In this document: piece by piece, positions 47,365-58,474 of the stretch
Layout: every line of letters begins with the position of its first letter
Position numbering within the stretch: the first letter of the stretch is position 1
From: Ariolimax columbianus
Taxonomy: Eukaryota > Mollusca > Gastropoda > Stylommatophora > Arionidae
DNA: 64,000 bases
Direction of reading: 5' to 3'
Assembly (NCBI GenBank): GCA_036924085.1
Contig: JAVGWX010000001.1
Location: 5,080,200 to 5,144,199, forward strand
Position numbers and translations under genes: made by a program
Notes under the pieces: generated by a model
The model's input: the letters and a program-made list of their open reading frames with translations, nothing else
Told to the model about the DNA's origin: nothing
Database searches by the model: none

Positions 47365-47570
47365 CAATCAAAAACTTTCAACTTAAATTAATAAGCACAT
47401 TTCATTAGAAATTAACAACTTTCAATTATAATCAATCAATAACTTTGAATTGGAATCAATCAACAACTTTTAACTAAAATCAGTCAGCAGTTTCCAACTA
47501 GAATTATTAGTCGACTTCTAACTATAATTAATAGTCAACTTTCAAAAAAGAATCAATAAACTATTACAGT
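47365..47570. repeat. Degenerate repeat of about 30 bp
   Basis: Segments like aatcaatcaacaactttcaa recur about six times with many differences. Confidence 0.7.
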
Positions 47571-47814
47571 CCTATTTCACACATTACTTTACAGTGCCGT
47601 ATGGTAAGTAACCTTTTCCAACTTTTACTACATTTAGCCTTTTCACAAAAAAAAATTTTATAAGCTCTGAAAACCGATTCTGTTATAACAAAAACACATG
47701 GTCGCATTTACAACATTATAAGCTAATCTAACTATGACAAATCTTTCTAAGCGAAGATTTCTACCACTTAATTTGATGGAATCTCCGGATCTATACCGCT
47801 CTGGCTCTTCTATC

Positions 47815-48690
47815 ATCAACTTTCCCTACAAATACTAATACTACAGCCACAACTGCTACCACTATTACTGGCACTACTAATATAATAATAGCTGTCCATC
47901 GTTGTCGATGAGGACCGCCGACATCATCCTTGTCACAGATTTCCCTGTTGGGTGTGGGTGCGCATGTGGCTGAACAGGCCAATGCGAGCACGAAAACATC
48001 TGCTACATATCGGGCACACGAGGTTTGTAGAAGGGGATGGTGTTCCCGCTGCTCGGGATTTCCGCGTCTCGCGTCTGTTCTGGGCTTTCACAACACGGTC
48101 ATCTTCACCGGCAGCTACACCCGATTTGACTGCGCTTCTCCAGTCAGATCTGCTTTTCGCAAGACATTCCCAGGTGTCGAAGTCTATCTGGCAACTTTTT
48201 AGTGAGTCCTTCAGACCGTCTTCAAAACGTTTCTTTGGGCACCCTCTCTCGCGCCATCCGTCTCTCAACTCGCCGTAGAGAAGCCTCTTTGGGAGCCGCT
48301 CGTCTGACATACGGACGAGATTTCCGGCCCATCCTAGTCATGCTTTTTCTAGCAGTGCATGTATGCTGGGCATGTTAGCCCTCGAGAGAACCTCGATGTC
48401 AGTGACACGATCTTGCCATCGGATGTGGAATATTCGTCTCAGGTAACCTGTGTGGAAGTGGTTTAACTTCCTTGCATGTCCAGAGTATTCAGTCCAGCTT
48501 TCGCAAGCGAATAGTAGGGTTGGAATGATGGTTGCACGGTAGACTTTCAATTTGGTCTTGACGCTGATGCCACGACGTGCCCAGACCATCGAGCGCATTC
48601 TACCAAAGGCTGTGCTGGCCTTTGCTATTCTGCTTGCCACTTCATCGTCTAGGCTCACAGATCTCGACAGCGTGCTGCCCAGATATCATA
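47815..48690 (-). mobile_element. LINE-B copy c, C-terminus and 3' tail
   Basis: On the complement, from 48690: LGSTLSRSVSLDDEVASR, IAKASTAFGRMRSMVWARRG, ISVKTKLKVYRATIIPTLL, FACESWTEYSGHARKLNHFH, LRRIFHIRWQDRVTDIEVL, then (after one stop near 48337) RLPKRLLYGELRDGWRERGC, and finally the C2H2 finger CPICSRCFRARIGLFSHMRTH region at about 47960-48025 with the stop at 47933. These are the thumb, connector and terminal zinc finger of LINE-B. A 3' UTR with a degenerate TAA/TAG-rich tail runs to about 47815. The 5' side is truncated just after the RT palm and meets a (TAC)n tract. Confidence 0.92.
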
Positions 48691-48699
48691 TCATATCTA

Positions 48700-48723
48700 C
48701 CACCACTGCTATTACTACTACTT

Positions 48724-48774
<51 letters not shown>
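48700..48774. repeat. (TAC)n microsatellite
   Basis: About 20 copies, imperfect at the left. It sits between the truncated end of LINE-B copy c and the start of LINE-B copy b. Confidence 0.95.
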
Positions 48775-48855
48775 TAAATTCTATTAGCATGCAAGAGAAT
48801 TAACATTTCAAAACCGCAGAGTGGATCAGATGCCGAATGTTTTTTGCGCATGGAT

Positions 48856-48868
48856 GAACAGTTCTTTC
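48856..48868 (+). repeat. Left target-site duplication of LINE-C
   Basis: gaacagttctttc, matching gaacagttctgtc at 51731-51743 with one mismatch. The same LINE-B position in copy a reads aaacagttctgcc once only, which proves the duplication came with the insertion. Confidence 0.93.
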
Positions 48869-48940
48869 AAGGAAAAATTATAAGCCCTATTGGAATAATG
48901 ATTTGCAGAAAGCGGAAGACGCAGTCCCAAATGCTAGGCT

Positions 48941-50600
48941 ATGAACATGGCAGAGCGAAAACAATCTTCGGAGGCAAATATCGCCATCAAAGCCGCCACG
49001 GCGAAATACAAATACACTCTAAACCAAACAGCAAGAGAAAGCTGGAAAAACAAAACAGAAAGTCTCAACTTAGACAAAGAAGGGAACAAACTATGGAAGC
49101 TAGTCAGAGCCATGAACGACGAAACTCCATCAAACAAACAAATCACCATCAAGCAGGGCGAAAACGTGCTCACTGGAAAGAAAGCAGCAAACGCCTTTGT
49201 TGAACATTATGCCAGAGCAAACCACATTGAGGTCCCTGCAGATAGGCATACAGACATTAGGGAAGAGCAAAAGGGGCACGACAACATCAATTTGGCTCCA
49301 GAAGAGCATATTATGGCACAATTAACAATGAACGAAAAGGAAGAGACCATGAGAACGTTAAAGAAAAGGAAATCTCCCGGAAAAGACGGGATAACAAACG
49401 AAATGCTGATGGGGCTGGGCCAAACAGCAAAGAAGAAACTGCTATCAGTCCTGAACCAAAGCTGGAAAAGGGGAATTGTACCCAAGGCATGGAAAGACGC
49501 AATACTTGTACCCGTACCAAAGAAAGGAAAAGACAAAACAGATCCAAATGGATACAGGCCTATCAGCCTACTGAACTGTGTCGGCAAACTGATGGAACGT
49601 ATGATAAACACCAGACTGATGTGGCATCTGGAAGAAAAACGCATATTAATTCCACAGCAAGCAGGCTTTAGACAGCACAGATCCACTGAGGATCAGGTCA
49701 TCCTCATAGCCCATAAAATAGAAGATGCCTACCAGGAACAAAAACATACAGTAGCGGTTTGGGTGGACCTAGAAAAGGCATTTGACAAAGTCTGGAAAGA
49801 GGGACAGAGTCAAGCTACGAAGAAGTGATGTTTGTGGGAAAAAGTACAAGCGGATAAGTCACTACGTCAAAAACAGAACGGCCAGAGTTCAAGTACAAGG
49901 GCAGATGAGCAAAAAGGTGACACTTGAGCAGGGAATACCCCAAGGGGGAGTACTGTCACCCACACTCTTCCTGGTGTATATAAATAATATAACAGAGAAT
50001 ATACCAAGAAGAGTCCATAGCTCAATGTTCGCAGACGATCTGGCTATGTGGACCTCTGAAAAGAATCTCACCATTGCAAGAAATCGTATGCAGCAGGTCC
50101 TAATATCGCTGGAAGAGTGGGCGAACTCATGGCTGGTCAAAATAAACGAGGACAAAACCACATGTACAATATTCTCGCTGTCAAACAAACCTCAAAACAC
50201 CAAATTAAGTCTTAACGGCAAATACTTGCAGACAAACGACAACCCAAACTACTTGGGAGTAACATTGATCGGCGTATGACATGGAAAAGTCAGATTGAGA
50301 GAAACCGAATGAGAGCCAGAGAAAGAATGGCAATCATGAGGAAACTTGCTGGCACAAGCTGGGGAGCAGACAAAAGCATACTAAAGAAACTGTACACTGG
50401 AAGAGTGAGATCAGTTCTCGAGTATGGCACTGCGGCATGGACAACAGCAGCAGAGATGAACTTCGACAAAATTAGCAAACTCCAAAACCAAGCTATGAGA
50501 GTTAAAACAGGAGGCATGAAGTCAACGCCAATTGTAGAACTTGAAAAGATTACAAAACTGCAACCCATGACCTACAGAAGAGACTGCTGAGCCCAGCTGC
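48941..50600 (+). pseudogene. LINE-C reverse transcriptase, frameshifted
   Basis: Blocks: MRTLKKRKSPGKDGITNEML (about 49350-49410), KAWKDAILVPVPKKGK, NGYRPISLLNCVGKLMER, QAGFRQHRSTEDQVILI, the motif-A block VWVDLEKAFDKVWKEG (49760-49803), LEQGIPQGGVLSPTLF (about 49922-49970), catalytic MFADDLAMW (50024-50050), SWLVKINEDKTTC and NYLGVTL (50250-50270). The frame changes just after KVWKEG (one extra base near 49804) and again near 50270, where RMTWKSQIERNRM continues. The polymerase residues are intact. Length to the end of the thumb is normal for the family. Confidence 0.92.
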
Positions 50601-50889
50601 AATCAGAGAAACTCAGAAGACTGACTGACCATCCAATGCACCAGAGACTAAATAATTTCGGAAATGGGAAACTAAAGCGGAGAAACTTTGCAGAAATAGC
50701 CAAAGCAAAGATGCACGAAGAGCCCATGAACACACTAACAACACCAAAGCCCATCCCTACTGTACGAAAACCTATCTGGAGGCAGCATATATTTCCAGAG
50801 GTGGTAGAAAATATACCAGGTATTGGAAACAAAAACTGCCAGACTGAAAAAGAGAGGAGAGATACTACCCTAAGCTTTATATCGAAAAA

Positions 50890-51393
50890 CTACCCAAGCA
50901 TGGACTGGACCCATGCATACACCGACGGTTCTGTAACAAACACAACACAGAACGGAGGGGTATGAGCATTTCTGAACCTACCAAATGGCAGAAAATAACA
51001 CTGTAACTGGAAAATACACAAGCAATTTCAGAGCGGAGGCAGAGGCACTGAGGGCGGCAGTGGAAGAAATGGTGACAGGTAAAAGGAATGAAAGCCATAT
51101 AGTCCTGCTTACAGAAGCCCTGGCCGTAGTCACAGCACTAAAAAGCCAGAAAAATACTGAGCTTAATGATTTAAGAGCAGTACTCTGTCAACTATGCCAG
51201 CAGTCCGCACCGAAAAGGTAGTGGTACAGTGGGTTCCATCCCACTGCAACATACAAGGCAACGAGGAGGCAGACAGACTGGCAAAAGAAGGTGCAAGACT
51301 ACCACAACCGGATACTAGTATGACATACGAAGAGTCAAAACGGCTTATTAGAGATAGATATATGACCAAATGGGAAACCGAACATACATACTA
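50890..51393 (+). pseudogene. LINE-C RNase H domain
   Basis: HAYTDGSVTN (about 50914-50943), NFRAEAEALRAAVEEM (51022-51070), IVLLTEALAVVTAL (51099-51140) and WVPSHCNIQGNEEADRLAKE (51230-51290). The third position, usually Asp in LLTDS/A, is Glu here, so one metal ligand is altered. Shifts lie near 50960 and 51190. It would remove template RNA during reverse transcription in an active element. Confidence 0.88.
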
Positions 51394-51422
51394 GCTACAC
51401 CAAAAACGATGCCTATTACCAG

Positions 51423-51704
51423 TTGAACAGAAGAGAGCAGGTCGTGGTGTTCAGACTTCACACTGGCCATAATAGACTTAGGTACCACCTATTCAACAAA
51501 TTGAAGATAGGGGGCACTGACGAATGCCCGTGTGGTACCGGGAAAATGACCGCTGAACATTTGCTGCAAAACTGCCCGACATACGAGGATCAGAGAGAGC
51601 AGATGTGGCCATCACCAGTGGCAACACTAGACAAGCTCTATGGCAGTGTCGACAGCCTCAAGATGATGGCTGCTTTTTTCAAAAACATTAAGTTTGATGT
51701 CTGA
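51423..51704 (+). pseudogene. LINE-C C-terminal CCHC-like region
   Basis: Open frame NRREQVVVFRLHTGHNRLRY, ECPCGTGKMTAEHLLQNC and a stop at 51702-51704. The pattern C-x-C-(x9)-H-(x4)-C is the terminal finger of RNase H-bearing LINEs. The segment is uninterrupted in this copy. Confidence 0.88.
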
Positions 51705-51717
51705 GTGCGTACGATGA

Positions 51718-51743
51718 AGAAGAAGAAGAAGAACAGTTCTGTC
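51718..51743 (+). repeat. LINE-C (GAA)n tail and right target-site duplication
   Basis: gaagaagaagaagaa tail followed by gaacagttctgtc (51731-51743), the right duplication. The tail and duplication share gaa, so the border is uncertain by up to three bases. Confidence 0.9.
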
Positions 51744-53700
51744 AGTTTTAAGTGGAAGAAAATGTGCCACTCTAAACTAGACAGTGTACTCTGCTAATAT
51801 AGAAATTGCGAACCCACTACACGCAAAATCCCCGACGGACTTCACAAAGATGATGCTGGCATGAAAACTGTGTTCGCTGAAAAGTATCGCCTTCACAGTT
51901 CCCACCAAGATGATCCATTCTCAACATGCAAAAAAGGCGACCTTCACAAATACAGGAAGATAAGTCCCGAACCAGCTTAAAAAGATGCAAGGCGTCTGGT
52001 CCAGCAACAAAGCGGATGAGATCCAGAAATATGCGGATGCGATTGGCTCAAATCGGTTCTACGATACGTTAATGATAGTCTGTGGTCCCAAATCCGATCA
52101 GCCATCACATATCCGAAATACTGATGGCACGACACTACTGACGGACAAAGGTGACAATTTGTAGCACGGGAATGCGCTCTTCAGCGAAATCCTTTAACTA
52201 TCTCTTACCATCAGCAAGCGAGCCATGTCACGAATGCTACAAGCTACAATCAACGATGGATTCGACATTCATCTAAGCATTGGTGAGGTTAATAAAGCAA
52301 GTAGGTAAATGTCTAGCAGCCAGGTCCCACGTATCAGATGCTCTTCTTGCTGAACTTGACATAAAGTGGGGTCCCCTGCTTCAATGGCTGACATACCTAT
52401 TCCGTTCAATTTGGAATAACGGTAAGATATGTCATTACCTGATAGATGCTTCCATTCCCACTTATGGAGGCACAGAGTCAATCGCCAATCCTGTGATACG
52501 CACTTGGGAATCTGCCTCCTGCCAATGGTCAGGACAATTTTGGCTCTAGTCCTGCTCAACTGCTTGGCTCAACATGCACGCCGCGTCACCCTTGGATCTC
52601 TTATTCTCAAACTCAGAATAAGACCTGCCGTTCACCATAACGAACGTTTCGGCCGCGTGCATTACATTTGATCTTACAGTCAACACTAGGAAGACCGATG
52701 TACTCTTCCTGACCTCTTCTGGGAAGCCTTACAGCGAACTAAACATTATCATACAAAACCAATTGTGTCCAGGAAGTCGATTGTGTGACCAATCTAGGCA
52801 TTACCGTCACCAGAGAAACTAATATCAATTCGGAGATCAACAACTGGTTTGCAAAGACAAGCTCATCGTTTGGGAGACCAGCAGCGACTGTTTGGAACTA
52901 ACAAGGCATCAGTGATGCCACTATGGGAAAGGTATATGGCGCCATAGTGCCAACAACTATATTGCATGCCTACGAAACATGAACAGTGTATAGCAAACAT
53001 GTAATACCGCTAAAACAGTCTAACCATTAGCTGTCTCCGCAGGCTACTCAGAATTACATAGTTAACTCTGCAATTCTTAACAAGCCAAACGTATTGAGCA
53101 TCTATAGCTTCTACAAAAAAGACCAATACAAGATGGACGGTACAGGTTGTTTGAATTCATGATGAGCGAATTCCCAGCAGCTGTTGTACGTTCAGTTCAA
53201 AACAGGCAAGCGCTCATCAGGGGACATAAGAATCGCTACAGAGACCCCTTAACAAAATATATCTCAAGGGCCCCAACATTGATGTCCCCTTCTGGGAGAC
53301 GCTTGCACATAACCGTTATGTCTGTTGCGCTAGCATCACACAAGTGCTCAGATCACCAAGCGAAATATCAGTGAGGCTCAGAGAAAGCGAGCTGCCCCAA
53401 AAAAGTGAACTCGACGAATCCACAGCTGTGTCCTCGCGCGTGTGCGACAAGGGCGGAGGATCTTGACGTTCTAAGATTACATTTTGCGATCACACAAGAT
53501 CACATATCGCAGCACAAAGAGGTCGATGTCACTTTGTTCGTTTGCGATGGTAAATATTATAATAATTATTTTATTACTGCTAGTGCTACCGCTACTACTA
53601 TTTCTTTCATTACAACTTCTACAACTGACAGTGCATTTGCTTGTCCATATCGATGTAAGTTACACTTCCACGGCTACCCATTTTACTGTTCATACATTAG

Positions 53701-53772
53701 AGCTGGTTTCTTCTTCTTCTTCTTCTTCTTCGTACGCAGTCAGACAGTAACCATTATTTTTTAGCTGGTTTC
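53701..53772 (-). mobile_element. 52-bp LINE-C tip with target-site duplication
   Basis: The insert 53711-53762 on the complement reads tgtctgactgcgtacgaaga then (GAA)n, matching the LINE-C 3' end (tgtctgagtgcgtacgatga, 51698-51717). It is flanked by agctggtttc at 53701-53710 and 53763-53772. It is an extremely 5'-truncated insertion. Confidence 0.88.
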
Positions 53773-54016
53773 GAATGTTGCGTTCCCTCATCAACAGCTT
53801 TATTCTCGTCCCTGTGACAGACCTGTGTAAATATTGGTCTACGTAAGTAAACCTCACTTATACCTGGGCACGCAAACACAAAAATAGCAAATCACGGCAT
53901 GGCCGAAAGGTCATTGACATGCACCAACGGTACACCAATGAGGATATCAGCTAACATAAACATTAAGGCAGTAATGGATAGAGAAATGCACTCATTGAGA
54001 CACCGATCTAAGCTAG
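53773..54016. other. No recognised feature
   Basis: Short spacer. Confidence 0.4.
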
Positions 54017-54385
54017 ATTTTGAAGCTGATTTCAGGTTAGGGTTCTCAGAATTGTGAAGCTGATCTCTAACTGGCGGTCTCAGAATTGTGAGGCTGATCT
54101 CTAACTGACGGTCTCAGAATTGTGAAGCTGATCTCTAACTGACAGTCTCAGAATTGTGAAGCTGATCTCTAACTGGCGGTCTCAGAATTGTGAAGCTGAT
54201 CTCTAACTGACGGTCTCAGAATTGTGAAGCTGATCTCTAACTGACGGTCTCAGAATTTTGAAGCTGATCTCTAACTGACGGTCTCAGAATTGTGAAGCTG
54301 ATCTCTAAATGGCGGTCTCAGAATTGTGAAGCTGATCTCTAACTGACGGTCTCAGAATTGTGAAGCTGACCTTCGAATGGCGTTC
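54017..54385. repeat. 34-bp minisatellite, about 11 units
   Basis: Units gaagctgatctctaactgac then ggtctcagaattgt; the outer units are diverged. Confidence 0.94.
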
Positions 54386-54489
54386 TTAGAATTTTGAAGT
54401 TGATGTCACTGTGAGATTTTCAGATGTCAATCAATTCAAGAATGCTCAGTTTAACTCCCAATATTAAAACTCAGATCAAATATTGGTAT

Positions 54490-54925
54490 CAACCGATATC
54501 TCACATTAGAACCAGCGCATATCTCACATTAGAATCTACTCTTACATAACATTAGGATCATCTCACACTTCACATTAAAATCATGTCATATATCACCTTA
54601 AAACCAGCTTGTATATTACATTAGAATCAGCTCACATCTCACATTAGAATCAGTACATATCTCACATTAGAATCAGTACATATCTCACATTAGAATCAGT
54701 ACATATCTCACATTAGAATCAGTACATATCTCACATTAGAATCAGTACATATCTCACAATAGAATCAGTTCATATCTCACATTAGAATCAATTCATATCT
54801 CACATTAGAATCAGTACATATCACACATTAGAATCAGTTCATATCTCACATTAGAATCAATACATATCTCACATTAGAATCAGTTCATATCTCATATTAG
54901 AATCACCTCATGTCATATCTCACAT
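54490..54925. repeat. 23-bp minisatellite, about 19 units
   Basis: Units catatctcacattagaatca then gta, gtt or att. The left units are irregular in length. Confidence 0.93.
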
Positions 54926-55023
54926 AATTGTCAAATATTTCAGGTATATCTGTCGTTTCCCATCTATTAATAGATTTTCTGTTATCATTGTTTATACATG
55001 TGTTTGCTTGTTTTCATACGGCA

Positions 55024-55025
55024 TG

Positions 55026-55094
<69 letters not shown>
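55024..55094. repeat. (CT)n microsatellite
   Basis: (CT)n with two interruptions (tatc, tgtc). Confidence 0.97.
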
Positions 55095-55097
<3 letters not shown>

Positions 55098-55189
55098 TCA
55101 ACAGTTTCACGTACGCAATTGCTAAATGTAAATTATATTGGAGAACATGAAAACATATTTTCTAAAAATGTAAATGTAAATATAAATGT

Positions 55190-55474
55190 TAACTTTTAAT
55201 TTATTTTTATTTTTTGTTTTTTGGCTTTCGCCTTATTTCTCTAATCTCCAAGGCGGTGTGCGTTGCACTGTGGTTTTTATTTTGCGCCTGTCGGCCCAGT
55301 GCATCCGACTTCAGCATGCATTTTATGTAAGGCCTGCTTCCTCCTGCATTTTCTAAGGGTTTGCTTCCCCGGGGGTAACGGCCGGTGCTGTGATGGGGAT
55401 CGAACCCAACACTTCCTGGTTGTGAGCCGTGTCACCTAACCACTAGCCCACGCCGTCCCCCTAACTTTTCATTT
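55190..55474 (-). mobile_element. SINE-A with 13-bp target-site duplication
   Basis: The best copy. The element is 55203-55461 (259 bp) on the complement, flanked by taacttttaattt (55190-55202) and taacttttcattt (55462-55474). Head: gggctagtggttaggtgaca and gggttcgatccc. Body: ccggccgttacccccgggga, aaacccttagaaaatgcagg, gggccgacaggcgcaaaata. A-rich 3' end with caaaaaacaaaaaataaaaa. Confidence 0.94.
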
Positions 55475-57105
55475 GATTGAGATGGCTACAGCTTGTTCTT
55501 GTAAGGTACCTTAAGGTTTAGTGGCGTGGCACACATAAATAGAATGAACACTGCAGCTATAGACAAGCGAACTATAACTAGAAGCTTATGGTCTACCATG
55601 GAATGTAGACCGTCTTATGTCGTTGTTGTTACTTATAGTTTCTGTATGAGGGGTTGGCCGGTCCCATACCTTATCTCCTTAAGTCGTTTATTACGATTTG
55701 TCTGTCAGATTTTTGGAACACAGTAACACACATCCAGATAGCACACTTGGAAATAATTATATCCACTGTTTCCTCCATGTGATGGCGAAAATCAACCTTC
55801 CAATACTGCAGATAAAGACAGCTATGAATGTTGTGCATGGGACTAGCAGCCTCACTATGTTAAATAAGTTGCTATATACACTACCACTGCATTATTAGTC
55901 CCATGCTTCGTGAAGAGCGATATAGATGCAAAGAAAGAAATATACACAGTATTCCAGGCATGTGTCGCACGCATTGGACCGACTCCCTGAAATTATCCGA
56001 CCCGCAAGGACTTTTCCAACGTTCTCTGAATCTGCATATACGCCCCCCCCCCCCCCACCCTCTCTCTCTTCCCTCTTAACCTTGAGTTGGAGAGACCAAA
56101 CAGGATATCACCAGATGGGGCTACAGCAATGATTGGATCAAACTTAGGATTTGTTGCTCAAATAAAAGTAACATGAAAGGAAAACCCCTGCATGAACGGG
56201 AAAACAGAAGCTGGCTATCCATCATTTTGTTATTGCCCTTTGTCTGCCCACGAGTTAAGTCTTCGAATGAAAAATTCAACATCAGGTTCCGTGATTGTGT
56301 TTAGCACAATGAGCAAATTAAAAAAAATATCCATTCTTTCAGTGACCTTGACGGGGTACAGGCTCTACTTCTTTGAAAATTTACCTAATTCAGCTGCAAG
56401 AGACCGAGGAACTCAGGAGACATATTCAATATTAAGGATGTTTAACTGACTTTCATAAGAGATAGTTATGTATTTATGTATCTTTAACTTACAACTTTCT
56501 CTCAAAAAAGAATAAAGTAATTTGGAAGAACTTACAGCTGCGAGCAATTTGTTTTATAGAATGAACATCAGTAAATCTAGAACGAGGAAAAATAATGGCT
56601 GACATCTAGAAAACAGTGTGTGCTGCAGCTTCAGTTATTTCTTCTAACATCCACCGTCTTGTGGAAGACATGGTTGAAGACGTCCAATTTAATGCATCTG
56701 GTCTGCCTTAAGCTGAGTAGATTTTATTTGTAGAGCGAGCCTTTAGAGATCGTATTCATTCAAATAAACATGACATAATAAATAGGTAAATGGAGCTCTC
56801 GTGAAATGCATGTCTCACTCATTAATCTACTAATAAAATTGTTTAGTATAATGACACATTTAAAAAAAAAATAATGAACATATTGTTTTGTTGAATAGAT
56901 AGCAATGTCTTATCTTGTTAAATTAACTTCTTCTTTTGTCGCCTCACTTTCTACGGGTTGTAGTCCATTGTCGTGGTATGTATTTGTCTTTCGCCTCTCT
57001 CAGGGTTCGTGTCACATTTTCCCCCATTTTACGGCATGTCCCTTTTACGCTATCTACGTTTGCCTCGATCTACCTCTAGCCCTTCTTCCTGATATTCTAA
57101 TGTAG
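55475..57105. other. No recognised gene
   Basis: Unique-looking sequence with short open frames (up to 85 codons at 56192-56449) of no recognised family. A run of 14 or so C at 56043-56056. Confidence 0.4.
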
Positions 57106-57109
57106 AAGG

Positions 57110-57560
57110 TTATATGAACAATATGGTCTGGTTGCATTCTCACAATGTGGTAAAACCAACTCATTCTCTGTTGCTCGGTGTACTGTAGGCAGGGAATTGT
57201 TCCAACCTTATCAAGAATACTCGTATTTGTGATTCTGTCTCTTCTGGTGTTGTTAGTAACCTTTCGTAGTCACCGCATTTCGTAGGTGACTAACTTTCGT
57301 ACCCAGGCCTGATGCATTGTCCATGTCTGGCACTGGTAGCACAGGGTTGGGATGAAGATACTATTTATCATCTGCTTTTTTGCTTGGAGAGAAATCTTGG
57401 GGTACCTTAGTAGTGGAGACAGCTGGTATGTGACAGTGTTTGACCTCTGCACTCTCGTCTCTATCTCTATGTCGAGTATGCCATCCTCAGTAAAAAGAGC
57501 TCCAAAAATACCTAAATTCTTGTACCTACTTGTTAAATCAATATTACATAGTATTGCGAA
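57110..57560 (-). mobile_element. LINE-G, RT thumb and C-terminal fragment
   Basis: On the complement: YKNLGIFGALFTEDGILDIE, SLQAKKQMINSIFIPTLCYQ, CQTWTMHQAWVRKLVTYEMR, LRKVTNNTRRDRITNTSILD and TEQQRMSWFYHIVRMQPDH. Family forms are FKYLGS..T.DG, LLYGCETWT, EMRYLR and R..WFGH..RM. Few stops. No palm domain and no clear tail. Confidence 0.82.
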
Positions 57561-57707
57561 ACATATTACATAGTATTGCGAAACATGTCATATTGGTTTT
57601 CCGGACCGTGCCCTTGACATTTCTGCAGTACACAGTACAAAATACACTGTGCCGCAATTTGTTTTGGATGTGACTAAATACTTCAAACATTATTCGAAGA
57701 ACCAATA

Positions 57708-57858
57708 TGTCAACAGTAATACTTCCAGTATTACATCCAGTAATACACACTGTACTATATACAGTAACACCTAAAGTAACACATACGGTAATACATTCGG
57801 TAATACATTCAGTAATAGATCCAGTAATACGTCCAGTAATACATACAGTAATGCATCC
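57708..57858. repeat. 12-bp minisatellite, about 12 units
   Basis: Units such as cagtaatacatc, with frequent changes. Confidence 0.9.
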
Positions 57859-58474
57859 GAGTGTGGCCCACGATGAAAAAAGTGGGCCACTGTAACCTTC
57901 CAGTCATGTCTCAAATAAAGAGACCTGTGAATATGGTTTCCAACCTCATTATGCAAAAGACCCTTGCGGTTGTAATCAGCCACCGCCAAAGCTCAAAGTT
58001 AGTCCTCCTTTAAAATGGACCAGCTGCAGCTTGAGTTGTGGCATACGTTTGACATTCAACAACACGTAAATGGTAATGATGTATACACTTAACTTCTACA
58101 TCTTCGCCGCATTAGACGGCCGATAGAGAAAACATAACTGGACACGTGTCTCGCAACATTAGCAACACAAACATCGTGAGAATCTACTATTGAGTACAAA
58201 CTTATTGCTAGACTTCAACTTACCAGCTTGGGAGAAAGGTTTATGCTAGCAAAGTTTATAGACGGAAGTCCTTCCAGACCTGAACGTGTATGATCGAGGT
58301 GGGTGTACGCTGGGAGATAAACACATACTCACAGGCACCTCTGAGCGCGTGCGGGGTTTCACGGCCAACGTGGAGAACTTTCATGTGGGTTAGTTCATTC
58401 TGGTACCGCGTGACTGGTAGTCGATACTGGGATAGTTATACTTCAGACAAGATATCGATACTTCAGGAGTTTTA
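57859..58474. other. No recognised feature
   Basis: Spacer; nothing identified. Confidence 0.4.

Larger units (their letters stand above)
48869..51730 (+). mobile_element. LINE-C, non-LTR retrotransposon nested in LINE-B
   Basis: A 5'-truncated LINE of 2.86 kb. It starts in the linker before the RT (KPYWNNDLQKAEDAVPNAR, then a shift into ERKQSSEANIAIKAATAKY), and runs through RT, RNase H and a terminal CCHC-like motif to a stop at 51704 and a (GAA)n tail (51718-51730). No endonuclease or ORF1 remains. Frames are interrupted by about six shifts or stops but nearly all conserved blocks are legible, so the copy is younger than LINE-A copy 2 and the surrounding LINE-B. The RT plus RNase H plus C-terminal finger layout fits the I-like group; clade not assigned. 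Confidence 0.93.
48785..53620 (+). mobile_element. LINE-B copy b, interrupted by LINE-C
   Basis: The 5' piece, 48785-48868 (ttaacatttcaaaaccgcag; INISKPQSG), aligns to LINE-B copy a at 22828 (ttaacatctcaaaactgcag; VNISKLQNG). The rest resumes at 51731 (cagttctgtcag; copy a cagttctgccag at 22908). It continues with ADEIQKYADAIGSNRFYDTL, an RT start with DASIPTYGGTESIANPVIRT, then jumps to FDLTVNTRKTDVLFL (about 52670), so the catalytic palm is deleted. After that come a decayed thumb, EAQRKRAAPKK (53374-53406) and a TAA/TAC-rich tail to about 53620 like that of copy c. Many stops; non-functional. Confidence 0.87.
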
